A stretch of 64,000 nt of DNA from positions 1 to 64,000 of the forward strand of contig NZ_QSQT01000005.1 in assembly GCF_003437535.1 (NCBI RefSeq), read 5' to 3'. Of the stretch, positions 25,024 to 33,020 are shown piece after piece (positions within the stretch are counted from its first letter, which is position 1; each line of letters begins with the position of its first letter). The DNA is from Phocaeicola plebeius. GTDB taxonomy: Bacteria; Bacteroidota; Bacteroidia; Bacteroidales; Bacteroidaceae. The position numbers and the translations under genes were made by a program. The notes below the pieces were generated by a model, which saw only the letters and a list, made by a program, of their open reading frames with translations, did no database searches and was not told the DNA's origin.

Positions 25024-26028
25024 ATGCAGCACGAAGAAATGATAAATGAACGGATTGATCAGTTGATTGCGGAATACCTTTCCGGTAGTCTGACGGCAGA
25101 CGCTTTTCAGGAATTGAAAAACTGGAGCCAGCAGTCGGACGAGAACCGGATGTACGTCCGTAATCAGATAGAAGTCTGGTTTTCATCGGGAGTGACTGCA
25201 AAAGATAAGGTGTTCGATAAGGAAGAAGCTTTTGCCCGTTTCCAGAAACGAATCGGAAAGAAAGAGCCGAAGGTGTACCGTTTCTCATGGAAGACCTTCT
25301 ACCGGGTGGCAGCCGTGATATTGATTGTGCTGCTTCCGCTGGCCGGTTACTGGAAAGGACAGGAAACACTTCGCCAGACGTTCTCGGATATGGTGGTAGA
25401 GGCTCCGCTGGGAGCACGTACCAAGCTGTATTTGCCGGATGGTACGTTAGTGTGGCTGAATGCTGGTTCCAAAATCACCTATTCGCAGGGATTTGGTATG
25501 GATAACCGTCAGCTCAGTCTGGAAGGAGAAGGCTATTTTGAGGTGGTTCATAATCAAGACCTTCCTTTTGAGATTCATACGCATGAAGTAGACTTGCGTG
25601 TATTGGGTACCAAGTTCAATTTCAAGAACTACTCGGATGATGAAGAAGTGACGGTGAGTCTATTGGAGGGAAAGGTTGCTTTGCATAATAGTTTGAAATC
25701 CATGTCAGACTTATATCTTTCTCCTAATGAGAAAATGGTGCTGAACAAGCGTACGGGCGAAATGGTGAAATCGAGAGCCCGTGCAGAGAATTCCATGTTA
25801 TGGACAAACGATGAGCTGTTCTTCGACGAGGAATTATTGGAAGACATTGCCAAGAAACTGATGCGTAGCTACGATGTACGAATTGAGATAGCCGACAGCC
25901 TGAAGAACCGTCGTTTCTACGGTAGCTTCAAGGTGATGGGTAATACTATAGAAGAAGTACTGGAAACTATTGCTTCAACCAATCGTATGAAGTATCGATA
26001 CGAAAATGAAAAATACATCCTTTATTAA
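25024..26028 (+). CDS. FecR-family anti-sigma factor
   Basis: Single-pass inner-membrane regulator of 334 residues. The cytoplasmic N-terminal part (1-90) binds the sigma factor, a transmembrane helix spans about 93-110, and the periplasmic part has the FecR domain (VEAPLGARTKLYLPDGTLVWLNAGSKI near 120-150) and a C-terminal DUF4974-type domain (DVRIEIADSLKNRRFYGSFK). It receives the signal from the STN domain of the SusC protein. It is the second gene of the ECF-FecR-SusC-SusD-sulfatase locus. Confidence 0.94.
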   Translation: MQHEEMINERIDQLIAEYLSGSLTADAFQELKNWSQQSDENRMYVRNQIEVWFSSGVTAKDKVFDKEEAFARFQKRIGKKEPKVYRFSWKTFYRVAAVILIVLLPLAGYWKGQETLRQTFSDMVVEAPLGARTKLYLPDGTLVWLNAGSKITYSQGFGMDNRQLSLEGEGYFEVVHNQDLPFEIHTHEVDLRVLGTKFNFKNYSDDEEVTVSLLEGKVALHNSLKSMSDLYLSPNEKMVLNKRTGEMVKSRARAENSMLWTNDELFFDEELLEDIAKKLMRSYDVRIEIADSLKNRRFYGSFKVMGNTIEEVLETIASTNRMKYRYENEKYILY

Positions 26029-26107
26029 CTAATTTGTCAAACCTTAAAAAGAGAAACACCATGAACATAGAATCTTCCGGCTGACAGGGTCCATAAGGCG
26101 AAGACAT

Positions 26108-26186
26108 AAAAAACAAGGAAGATGCGGGCACATCCTCCTTGCTGGTTTGCAAGTCTTCTGCATAGGGCAAAAACTTGAATCAAAGA
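26108..26186 (-). ncRNA. predicted cis-antisense small RNA opposite the susC leader
   Basis: A leftward promoter (TATCTTTG at 26199-26192, with TTG near 26220) predicts a start near 26186. The transcript ends at a stem CAAGGAGGATG / CATCTTCCTTG with a 6-base loop, followed by six T (26113-26108). The length is about 79 nt. The same hairpin read rightward lacks a T run, so it is a terminator for the minus strand only. The 230-bp gap between fecR and susC has no other gene. The arrangement matches the DonS-type antisense RNAs reported for ECF/anti-sigma loci of B. fragilis. Confidence 0.65.
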
Positions 26187-26191
26187 TGCCG

Positions 26192-26220
26192 CAAAGATAG
26201 GTATTCTTCGATTCTTACAA
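26192..26220 (-). promoter_or_regulatory. promoter of the predicted antisense RNA
   Basis: Leftward TTG (26220-26218), 18 nt, TATCTTTG (26199-26192). No coding frame follows before the terminator at 26108-26141, which supports a non-coding product. Confidence 0.65.
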
Positions 26221-26258
26221 TTCTTATTTTAGTTATTTAATTAAAAATCAACAGAATT

Positions 26259-29200
26259 ATGAGATATTTCAATAAGGCTATGTTAGTAGCCTCGGCAGCG
26301 CTTTGCCTGAACTTATCGGTCTTTTCTCAGAATATTACACTGAAAACCGGTAATGTAACGGTAAAGGAGGCGATGGAACAGTTGAAGAAGTCGTCAGGGT
26401 ATTCGTTTGTGTTTTCATCAGTTGATGTGGATACGCAGAAACACATTTCCATTTCCGTGCAAGACGGGAATATAGATGATGTGGTTCGGCAAATCTTGGC
26501 TGGCCAAATAGGAATTACTTATGAGATTAAAGATAAGAATATTATTATAAAAAAGTCCGAGAATGGGGTGGTTTCGTCCAAAAAGTTGCAGACAAAAGGA
26601 TCTGTTCGGGATGTGAATGGCGAACCGATTATTGGTGCAACAGTCATGGAACGAGGAACTTCTAATGGTACGATTACGGACATTGACGGTAATTTTATGT
26701 TGGAAGTGCCCGAAGGAGCTATGCTAGACATTTCGTATGTAGGGTACAAGAACCAAAGTGTACAAGTGCTTTCAGGGAAACAAATAGCTATTAGTTTAAG
26801 AGAAGATTCTGAAACGTTGGATGAAGTCGTAGTCATTGGTTATGGAGCACAGAAAAAGGTGAATGTGATAGGCTCTATTGCAACATTAGATAGTGAAACT
26901 TTAGAATCACGTGCGGTTCCGGATGTTTCCAATATGTTGACTGGCCAGTTATCTGGAGTAACTATCACACAGACAAGTGGAAATCCGGGACAAGATGCCG
27001 GTACAATTCGTGTACGTGGAGTAGGCTCTTTCGGAGCTACTCCTGATCCGTTGGTGCTGATTGATGGGATGCCTGGTTCTCTTAGTGATTTGACTCCATC
27101 GGAAATAGAAAATATTTCAGTGCTGAAGGATGCGGCTTCGGCTGCTATTTATGGTTCCCGTGCGGCAAATGGAGTAATCCTCGTAACTACAAAGGAAGGA
27201 AAGGCAGGCAAAACACATATTACCTACAATGGTTCTATAGGTATGAGTCAGGCTACGGAATTACCTGATTTTGCCCATTCGTATGAGTATGCTGAGTACT
27301 ATAATATGGCAATGGGAACAGAAACTTACACTCCAGAGATGATTCGGAAATATCGTGATGGTTCCGATCCGGACAATTATGCTGATGAAATGTATTTGGA
27401 TGAATTGCTTGGTGGACATGCCTTGCAGACTAAGCATGAATTAAGTGTGAATGGAGGTTCTGGAAAACTTCAGTATATGGCTTCACTTGGATATCTTCGT
27501 CAGAATGGTTTACTGGATAATAATTATTATAACCGTTACAATGCAAGAGTAAACCTGAATGCGGAAATTGCTAAAAATGTGTCACTTAGTGTGAGAGTTA
27601 GCGGAATGACATCTGATAGGCATGAACCTTCTACTCCTGGAGTACTTGATAATGAGGGATTCAAAGGTATTATAGCAAATGCTGTCCGTTATCCGGGACT
27701 GACACCTAGTTATTTATCAACTGGTGAAATCGGTCCGGGACCCAAATTACAGGGTACCCCAGTGGCGTGGGTGAATTGTGCTTCTTTTTACCGTGAGGAT
27801 TTTGATAAATTCAATGGTAATATAGAGCTTACTTGGAAACCTATAAAAGGACTTACATTGAGAGCTATTGGTGGATATAACTATGCATTAAGCACTATCC
27901 GTAATTATCGGGCAGATATGCCGCTGGCCGGAGGGCAGAGTACAGGTCCTTCATCTTTAACCAATTCCATGGAGCGTACTGTATATAAGACATTTCAGGC
28001 CGTAGCCGATTATAATACTATTATTGCAAAGAGACATAATTTGTCGGTACTATTAGGTTATACTTGGGAAGACGAAGGACAACGAACATTAAGTGGAAGC
28101 CGTAATAACTTTCCATCAGATGATGTGCCGTATCTGGGAGCAGGTGGAGCTGACGGTCAAACTAATGATGGAGGTGGATATGACTGGGCAATACAGTCTG
28201 TTTTTGGTCGTTTGACTTATAATTATGATCAGCGGTATCTTTTTGAGACGACTATGAGATATGACGGCTCTTCAAGGTTCCCGTCAAATACAAAATTCGG
28301 TTTTTTCCCTTCTGTAGCTGCCGGATGGCGTGTGTCTGAAGAAAAATTCTGGAAAGAGAGAAATGTGTCCGACTGGTTCAATAATTTGAAACTAAAGGCT
28401 TCTTATGGTATATTGGGAAATAATAATATCGGTAATTATCCTTACCAGTCTGTATATACTTTGGGGGAGGCACAGAATTATGTGTTTGGAGGCGTATATA
28501 CCCAAGGTGCAGCTGTTACGACTTATGTAGATCCGACGTTGAAATGGGAACGGACGCGTACGGCTGATTTTGGTATCGAGACGGGTTTCTTTGATAATAA
28601 ACTGACCTTGAATGCTACTTATTTTCATCGAAAGACAACGGACGTGCTTTACAAGCCTGCGGCTAGTTATTCTTCTATTTTTGGTTTGGCCATCTCAGAG
28701 GTTAATACCGGTGAATTGGAAAACAAGGGATGGGAGTTTGAGATAGGACATCAAAATACAATCGGTGATTTCCATTATCATGTTAATGGTAATTTTTCTA
28801 TCATTAAAAACAAAGTTCTAACATTGGGAATGGGAAATGTAACCCAAAATAATGGTATGATAGGTAATGGAAGCGATTTGTTTATTGGCTATCCGATGGA
28901 GATGTTTTATGGGTATAAGACAGATGGTGTGTTTCTTACGGACGCAGAAGTGAACGATTGGTATGATCAGGCTGAAATAGCCAAAGGTTCACAGGCTGGA
29001 GATATCCGTTATGTAGACATTACAGGTGATGGAAAAGTAACGCCTGATGACAGAACATACTTAGGATCACGTATTCCGAAATATACTTTTGGCCTGAATT
29101 TGGGTGCTGAATATAAAGGATTTGATTTTAGTATGTTAATACAGGGAGTTGCTGGTGTAAAAGGTACGCTTTCTGTATATGCCGGATATGCTTTTTATCA

Positions 29201-29564
29201 GGAAGGCAATATACAGCGTTGGCAGATGGAAAATTGCTGGAATGTACAGCAAGACAATCGTTATCCTGAATATCCGCGTTTGGAAGTTATGTCAAATGCG
29301 GGAAGCAATAATACTTTAACTTCGGATTATTGGGTGTTGAATGCTTCTTATGTCAAAGTCCGTAATATCCAGTTTGGCTATACATTGCCTGAATCTGTGA
29401 CTCGGAAGTTTGGTTCCAGTGGTATGCGTTTTTATGTAAGTTTGGATAATCCACTGACATTTAAAAGCTATCGTGAAGGTTGGGATCCTGAGAATACAAG
29501 TAATGATGGACAATATTATCCAACTATGTCTACTTACACCTTTGGTTTAACATTAAAATTCTAA
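26259..29564 (+). CDS. SusC-family TonB-dependent transporter with STN signalling domain
   Basis: Outer-membrane transporter of 1101 residues. After the signal peptide (about 1-23) comes an STN domain (about 25-100, VTVKEAMEQLKKSSGYSFVFSS...), which contacts the FecR protein, then a CarboxypepD-like domain (about 112-185), a TonB box region DEVVVIGYG, the plug (DGMPGSLSDLTPSEIENISVLKDAASAAIYGSRAANGVILV) and the barrel ending LTLKF. The STN domain and the upstream sigma/anti-sigma pair show that import and signalling are coupled. SusD follows after 6 bp. The glycan is not revealed by sequence; ECF/FecR loci in gut Bacteroides are often for host glycans. Confidence 0.94.
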   Translation: MRYFNKAMLVASAALCLNLSVFSQNITLKTGNVTVKEAMEQLKKSSGYSFVFSSVDVDTQKHISISVQDGNIDDVVRQILAGQIGITYEIKDKNIIIKKSENGVVSSKKLQTKGSVRDVNGEPIIGATVMERGTSNGTITDIDGNFMLEVPEGAMLDISYVGYKNQSVQVLSGKQIAISLREDSETLDEVVVIGYGAQKKVNVIGSIATLDSETLESRAVPDVSNMLTGQLSGVTITQTSGNPGQDAGTIRVRGVGSFGATPDPLVLIDGMPGSLSDLTPSEIENISVLKDAASAAIYGSRAANGVILVTTKEGKAGKTHITYNGSIGMSQATELPDFAHSYEYAEYYNMAMGTETYTPEMIRKYRDGSDPDNYADEMYLDELLGGHALQTKHELSVNGGSGKLQYMASLGYLRQNGLLDNNYYNRYNARVNLNAEIAKNVSLSVRVSGMTSDRHEPSTPGVLDNEGFKGIIANAVRYPGLTPSYLSTGEIGPGPKLQGTPVAWVNCASFYREDFDKFNGNIELTWKPIKGLTLRAIGGYNYALSTIRNYRADMPLAGGQSTGPSSLTNSMERTVYKTFQAVADYNTIIAKRHNLSVLLGYTWEDEGQRTLSGSRNNFPSDDVPYLGAGGADGQTNDGGGYDWAIQSVFGRLTYNYDQRYLFETTMRYDGSSRFPSNTKFGFFPSVAAGWRVSEEKFWKERNVSDWFNNLKLKASYGILGNNNIGNYPYQSVYTLGEAQNYVFGGVYTQGAAVTTYVDPTLKWERTRTADFGIETGFFDNKLTLNATYFHRKTTDVLYKPAASYSSIFGLAISEVNTGELENKGWEFEIGHQNTIGDFHYHVNGNFSIIKNKVLTLGMGNVTQNNGMIGNGSDLFIGYPMEMFYGYKTDGVFLTDAEVNDWYDQAEIAKGSQAGDIRYVDITGDGKVTPDDRTYLGSRIPKYTFGLNLGAEYKGFDFSMLIQGVAGVKGTLSVYAGYAFYQEGNIQRWQMENCWNVQQDNRYPEYPRLEVMSNAGSNNTLTSDYWVLNASYVKVRNIQFGYTLPESVTRKFGSSGMRFYVSLDNPLTFKSYREGWDPENTSNDGQYYPTMSTYTFGLTLKF

Positions 29565-29570
29565 AGCCTT

Positions 29571-31211
29571 ATGAAATGTTCTAAATATTTGATGCTTGCT
29601 ACCTTGCTTGCTTCATTGTCTTTCTCGTCATGTGACTTGGAAAGATTGCCTCTGACCGACCTATCGGAAGAAAATTTTTGGAATGATGAAAAAAATGCAG
29701 AACTTGCCTTGACTGCTCTTTATCGTGGAAAGATAACTAATGGCTTGGAATATAGCGTGTCTGATTTCTGGTCTTATCATGGGTTGCTGTTTATGGAACA
29801 TTTGACAGACAATGCGTTTGATCGCAGGGGAGAAAATAATGACTTTTACAAGATATCTAGTGGGCAGTTGCTGAACACGAATTCTTTTATCGCGAATTAT
29901 TGGTCGTCGGCTTATTCACGCATTGGTAAATGCAATCGTTTTCTGGAAGGAATGCAAAAAATGCCAGAATCAGACCAGAATAAAAGGATGATAGCTGAAG
30001 CTCGTTTTTTGCGTGCGACTCAATATCATTATCTGGCAAGTTATTTTAAGGATGTACCGTTAGTAACCACTGTGTTGAGTGGTGAGGAGGCCAATACGGT
30101 AAAAAGAAGTACACAATCTGAAATATTGGCATGGTGTGCTACTGAATTTAAAGAAGCTGCTGCAGATTTGCCACGCTTTAAGGATCTTGCTTCAAGTGAA
30201 ACGGGCCGTGCCTGCAAACAGGCTGCTTTGGCTTTTCTAGGCCGCACATGTATGCTTCAAAAAGATTGGGCGAGTGGAGCTGCCGCTTATAAGGAAATCA
30301 TAGATTATGGAGACAATGATATCCACACGAGTTATCCGGAATTATTCTGGCCAGGTACCGGGGTTGGCAATAAAGAGAATATTTTCTATATTGCTTATTT
30401 GGAGAATTATTTTGGCTGTGGTATGCCTCAGCAAGTGCTTCCAGCTAAAGATGGAGGATGGAGTCTTTCCAATCCTTCTGCCGGCTTGTTTGAATCTTAT
30501 GAATTTGTTGATGGTACTCCGTTCAGTTATGATGACCCACGTTATAATCCAAATAATTTAGGAGAGAACCGTGACCCTCGTTTGGACTATACTTTGTTTT
30601 ATAATGGTGCGGATTTTATGGGTACAACGTATCGCATGAGTCCAGATTATGAAGCTTCTGCTAAAGAGCGACTTGATTATTCGTCAGAAGCATCAAAAAC
30701 AGGTTTCATGTGGCGGAAGTATTTTGATGAGAATCCGATTAATGATATTCAAAGCTATAGCGCAGTGACACCTATAATTCGTTATGCGGAAGTGTTGTTG
30801 GGTTATCTGGAATGTTTGATTGAAGGGGGAGAGGTTATTGATAAGCCTATATTAGATGCTACAATCAACAAAGTGCGTGGTCGTGCCGGGGTAGAGATGC
30901 CTCCTATTACAGAAACAGATCCGTCTATTTTACGGGAAAGACTCCGTAACGAACGAAGAATAGAATTGGCCTATGAGGGAATACGTTATTGGGATTTATT
31001 GCGTTGGGAAATTGCAGACAAGGTTTTAGTTGGAGAAGTTTGGGGAGCACCTTACCCTTCTTCTACTACTTATGCTTCCTCTACTAAGGAAATAGATCCT
31101 ACAGGGAATTGTCGTTGGTATGTTGGACGTCGTGATTTTCGCAATCCGCAAGATTATAAATGGCCTATTCCTTTGTCAGAGCAGAATATAAATCCCAATT
31201 TACGTGATTAG
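29571..31211 (+). CDS. SusD/RagB-family lipoprotein
   Basis: Surface lipoprotein of 546 residues with lipobox SFSSC (Cys21) after a typical signal peptide. SusD features include LSEENFWNDEKNAELALTALY, the helix EARFLRATQYHYLASYFKDVPLV, and the C-terminal RLRNERRIELAYEGIRYWDLLRWEIA. It forms the glycan-binding lid of the SusC channel encoded just before it. It is 6 bp from susC and 20 bp from the sulfatase gene, so all three are probably one transcript. Confidence 0.94.
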   Translation: MKCSKYLMLATLLASLSFSSCDLERLPLTDLSEENFWNDEKNAELALTALYRGKITNGLEYSVSDFWSYHGLLFMEHLTDNAFDRRGENNDFYKISSGQLLNTNSFIANYWSSAYSRIGKCNRFLEGMQKMPESDQNKRMIAEARFLRATQYHYLASYFKDVPLVTTVLSGEEANTVKRSTQSEILAWCATEFKEAAADLPRFKDLASSETGRACKQAALAFLGRTCMLQKDWASGAAAYKEIIDYGDNDIHTSYPELFWPGTGVGNKENIFYIAYLENYFGCGMPQQVLPAKDGGWSLSNPSAGLFESYEFVDGTPFSYDDPRYNPNNLGENRDPRLDYTLFYNGADFMGTTYRMSPDYEASAKERLDYSSEASKTGFMWRKYFDENPINDIQSYSAVTPIIRYAEVLLGYLECLIEGGEVIDKPILDATINKVRGRAGVEMPPITETDPSILRERLRNERRIELAYEGIRYWDLLRWEIADKVLVGEVWGAPYPSSTTYASSTKEIDPTGNCRWYVGRRDFRNPQDYKWPIPLSEQNINPNLRD

Positions 31212-31231
31212 TACTGATAATAATTAATGAT

Positions 31232-32788
31232 ATGAAAATACAGTATTTAACATTCTCTCTACTCTCTCCGTTTGTTTGTAATTGGGTTAGTGGAGCTTCT
31301 GTGGAAGATAGCAATAAGAATGAGGTAACTGAACGCCTATTGCCCAATGTCATTATCATTTATGCAGATGATTTGGGGTATGGTGATCTGCAATGTTATG
31401 GCGCGAAAAATATAGAGACGCCAAATGTGAACAAGCTGGCTGATGAAGGGTTACGTTTTACGAATATGCATGCTGTGGCTGCTACCAGTACTCCTTCACG
31501 TTATTCATTATTGACGGGTGAATATGCTTGGAGGAAAAAAGGTACAGATGTTGCAGCTGGAAATGCAGGAATGATTATTCGTCCTGAACAATATACTATG
31601 GCTGATATGTTTAAGCATTCTGGTTATGTGACTGGAGCCGTTGGCAAGTGGCATTTAGGCTTAGGTGATAAGACTGGTGAGCAGGATTGGAATGCTCCTT
31701 TACCTGCTTCTTTGGCTGATTTGGGATTTGACTATCATTATATTATGGCTGCTACAGCTGACCGTGTTCCTTGCGTATTTATAGAGAATGGACAAGTGGC
31801 GGGATATGATCCGACAGCTCCTATCGAGGTGAGTTATAAGCAAAATTTTCCAGGAGAACCTACAGGAAAAGACAATCCTGAGCTATTGTATAACCTGAAG
31901 CCAAGCCATGGGCATGACATGTCAATTGTGAACGGTATTAGCCGTATTGGATACATGAAAGGAGGTGGAAAGGCATTGTGGAAAGATGAGAATATTGCTG
32001 ATTCTATTACTTCGCATGCTATTGATTTTATCAGCCAGCATCAAAATGAACCGTTTTTTCTTTATTTTGCAACAAATGACGTGCATGTACCCCGTTTCCC
32101 CCACGAACGTTTTCGAGGAAAAAGTCCGATGGGGTTGCGTGGAGATGCTATTCTGCAATTTGACTGGAGTGTAGGCCAAATTATGAAAACGTTAGATAGA
32201 TTGGGTTTAACAGAAAATACGCTTGTTATTTTGTCTAGTGACAATGGGCCGGTTGTGGATGATGGTTATGATGATCGAGCTGAAGAGCTATTGAATGGGC
32301 ATACGCCTTCCGGACCGTTAAGAGGTTATAAGTATAGTGCTTTTGAAGGTGGAACAACTGTTCCTGCCATTGTGCGCTGGCCAAAAATGATACAAAAAAA
32401 AGGCGTATCAAATGTGTTGATGTCGCAGATTGACTGGATGGCTTCATTAGGAGAGTTGATTCATGCACATTTACCTAAAGGGAGTGCTCCTGATAGTTGG
32501 AGCCGGTTAGGTAATCTATTGGGTACGGATAATACAGATCGTTCCTGGGTTGTAGAGTTTGCGGCTAATCATGTATTGTCTATCCGAACTAAAGATTGGA
32601 AATATATAGAACCAAATGATGGGCCACGTATGATTACTTGGGGACCGAGAATAGAAACAGGTAATGACAGTATTCCACAATTGTATGAAATGAAGAAAGT
32701 TAACGAACAAGAAAATGTAGCGGCTCAATATCCTGAAAAGTTATTTGAAATGCAGACTTTGTTGCGAAAAGCGAAATTAGGTCAGTAG
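31232..32788 (+). CDS. serine-type sulfatase (S1 family)
   Basis: Exported sulfatase of 518 residues. The metal site begins with YADDLGYGD (Asp46, Asp47), and the maturation motif is S-T-P-S-R at 86-90, so Ser86 should be oxidised to formylglycine by an anaerobic sulfatase-maturating enzyme encoded elsewhere. Other S1 landmarks are GKWHLG, FFLYFATNDVHVP and SSDNGP. The protein is the only enzyme in the ECF-controlled SusC/SusD unit, so desulfation probably opens an otherwise protected host or dietary glycan. S1 subfamilies differ in sugar and position, and the sequence by eye does not decide which. A terminator follows at 32866-32930. Confidence 0.92.
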   Translation: MKIQYLTFSLLSPFVCNWVSGASVEDSNKNEVTERLLPNVIIIYADDLGYGDLQCYGAKNIETPNVNKLADEGLRFTNMHAVAATSTPSRYSLLTGEYAWRKKGTDVAAGNAGMIIRPEQYTMADMFKHSGYVTGAVGKWHLGLGDKTGEQDWNAPLPASLADLGFDYHYIMAATADRVPCVFIENGQVAGYDPTAPIEVSYKQNFPGEPTGKDNPELLYNLKPSHGHDMSIVNGISRIGYMKGGGKALWKDENIADSITSHAIDFISQHQNEPFFLYFATNDVHVPRFPHERFRGKSPMGLRGDAILQFDWSVGQIMKTLDRLGLTENTLVILSSDNGPVVDDGYDDRAEELLNGHTPSGPLRGYKYSAFEGGTTVPAIVRWPKMIQKKGVSNVLMSQIDWMASLGELIHAHLPKGSAPDSWSRLGNLLGTDNTDRSWVVEFAANHVLSIRTKDWKYIEPNDGPRMITWGPRIETGNDSIPQLYEMKKVNEQENVAAQYPEKLFEMQTLLRKAKLGQ

Positions 32789-32865
32789 TTGTAAAGCTAT
32801 TTAGTTGGTGCTCTAAAGGAGAATCAATGGATAGACTTACTTAAAGTCTGTAAATTATAATATAA

Positions 32866-32930
32866 AAATCTCCTGCTTTAGCTTTCATTTACCTTAATGA
32901 TATGTCTAAAAGTAGGAGGTTTTTTATTTT
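32866..32930 (+). terminator. terminator after the sulfatase gene
   Basis: An imperfect stem with CTCCTGC-TTTAG on the left and CTAAAAGTAGGAG on the right, followed by TTTTTTATTTTT. It closes the ECF-dependent unit before the rhamnosidase gene. Confidence 0.75.
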
Positions 32931-32954
32931 TAATTTTTTTGTAATTCTATTTGA

Positions 32955-32990
32955 GATAATCTCTTTTTGTATGATAAATCTCTTTTTGTA
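32955..32990 (+). repeat. direct repeat before the rhamnosidase gene
   Basis: GATAATCTCTTTTTGTA (32955-32971) is followed by GATAAATCTCTTTTTGTA (32973-32990): two nearly identical copies, with CTCTTTTTGTA cores 19 bp apart. They end 30 bp before the start codon, in the promoter region. AraC-type activators bind such direct repeats, so they could be sites for the nearby regulator. Confidence 0.5.
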
Positions 32991-33020
32991 ATTTCGAGAG
33001 AAATTTAATTATAATGAGGT

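Noticed and set aside
26114..26141. Rightward terminator between fecR and susC.
   Set aside because: The hairpin has a T run only in the leftward reading; rightward it is followed by GCTGGTTTGC.
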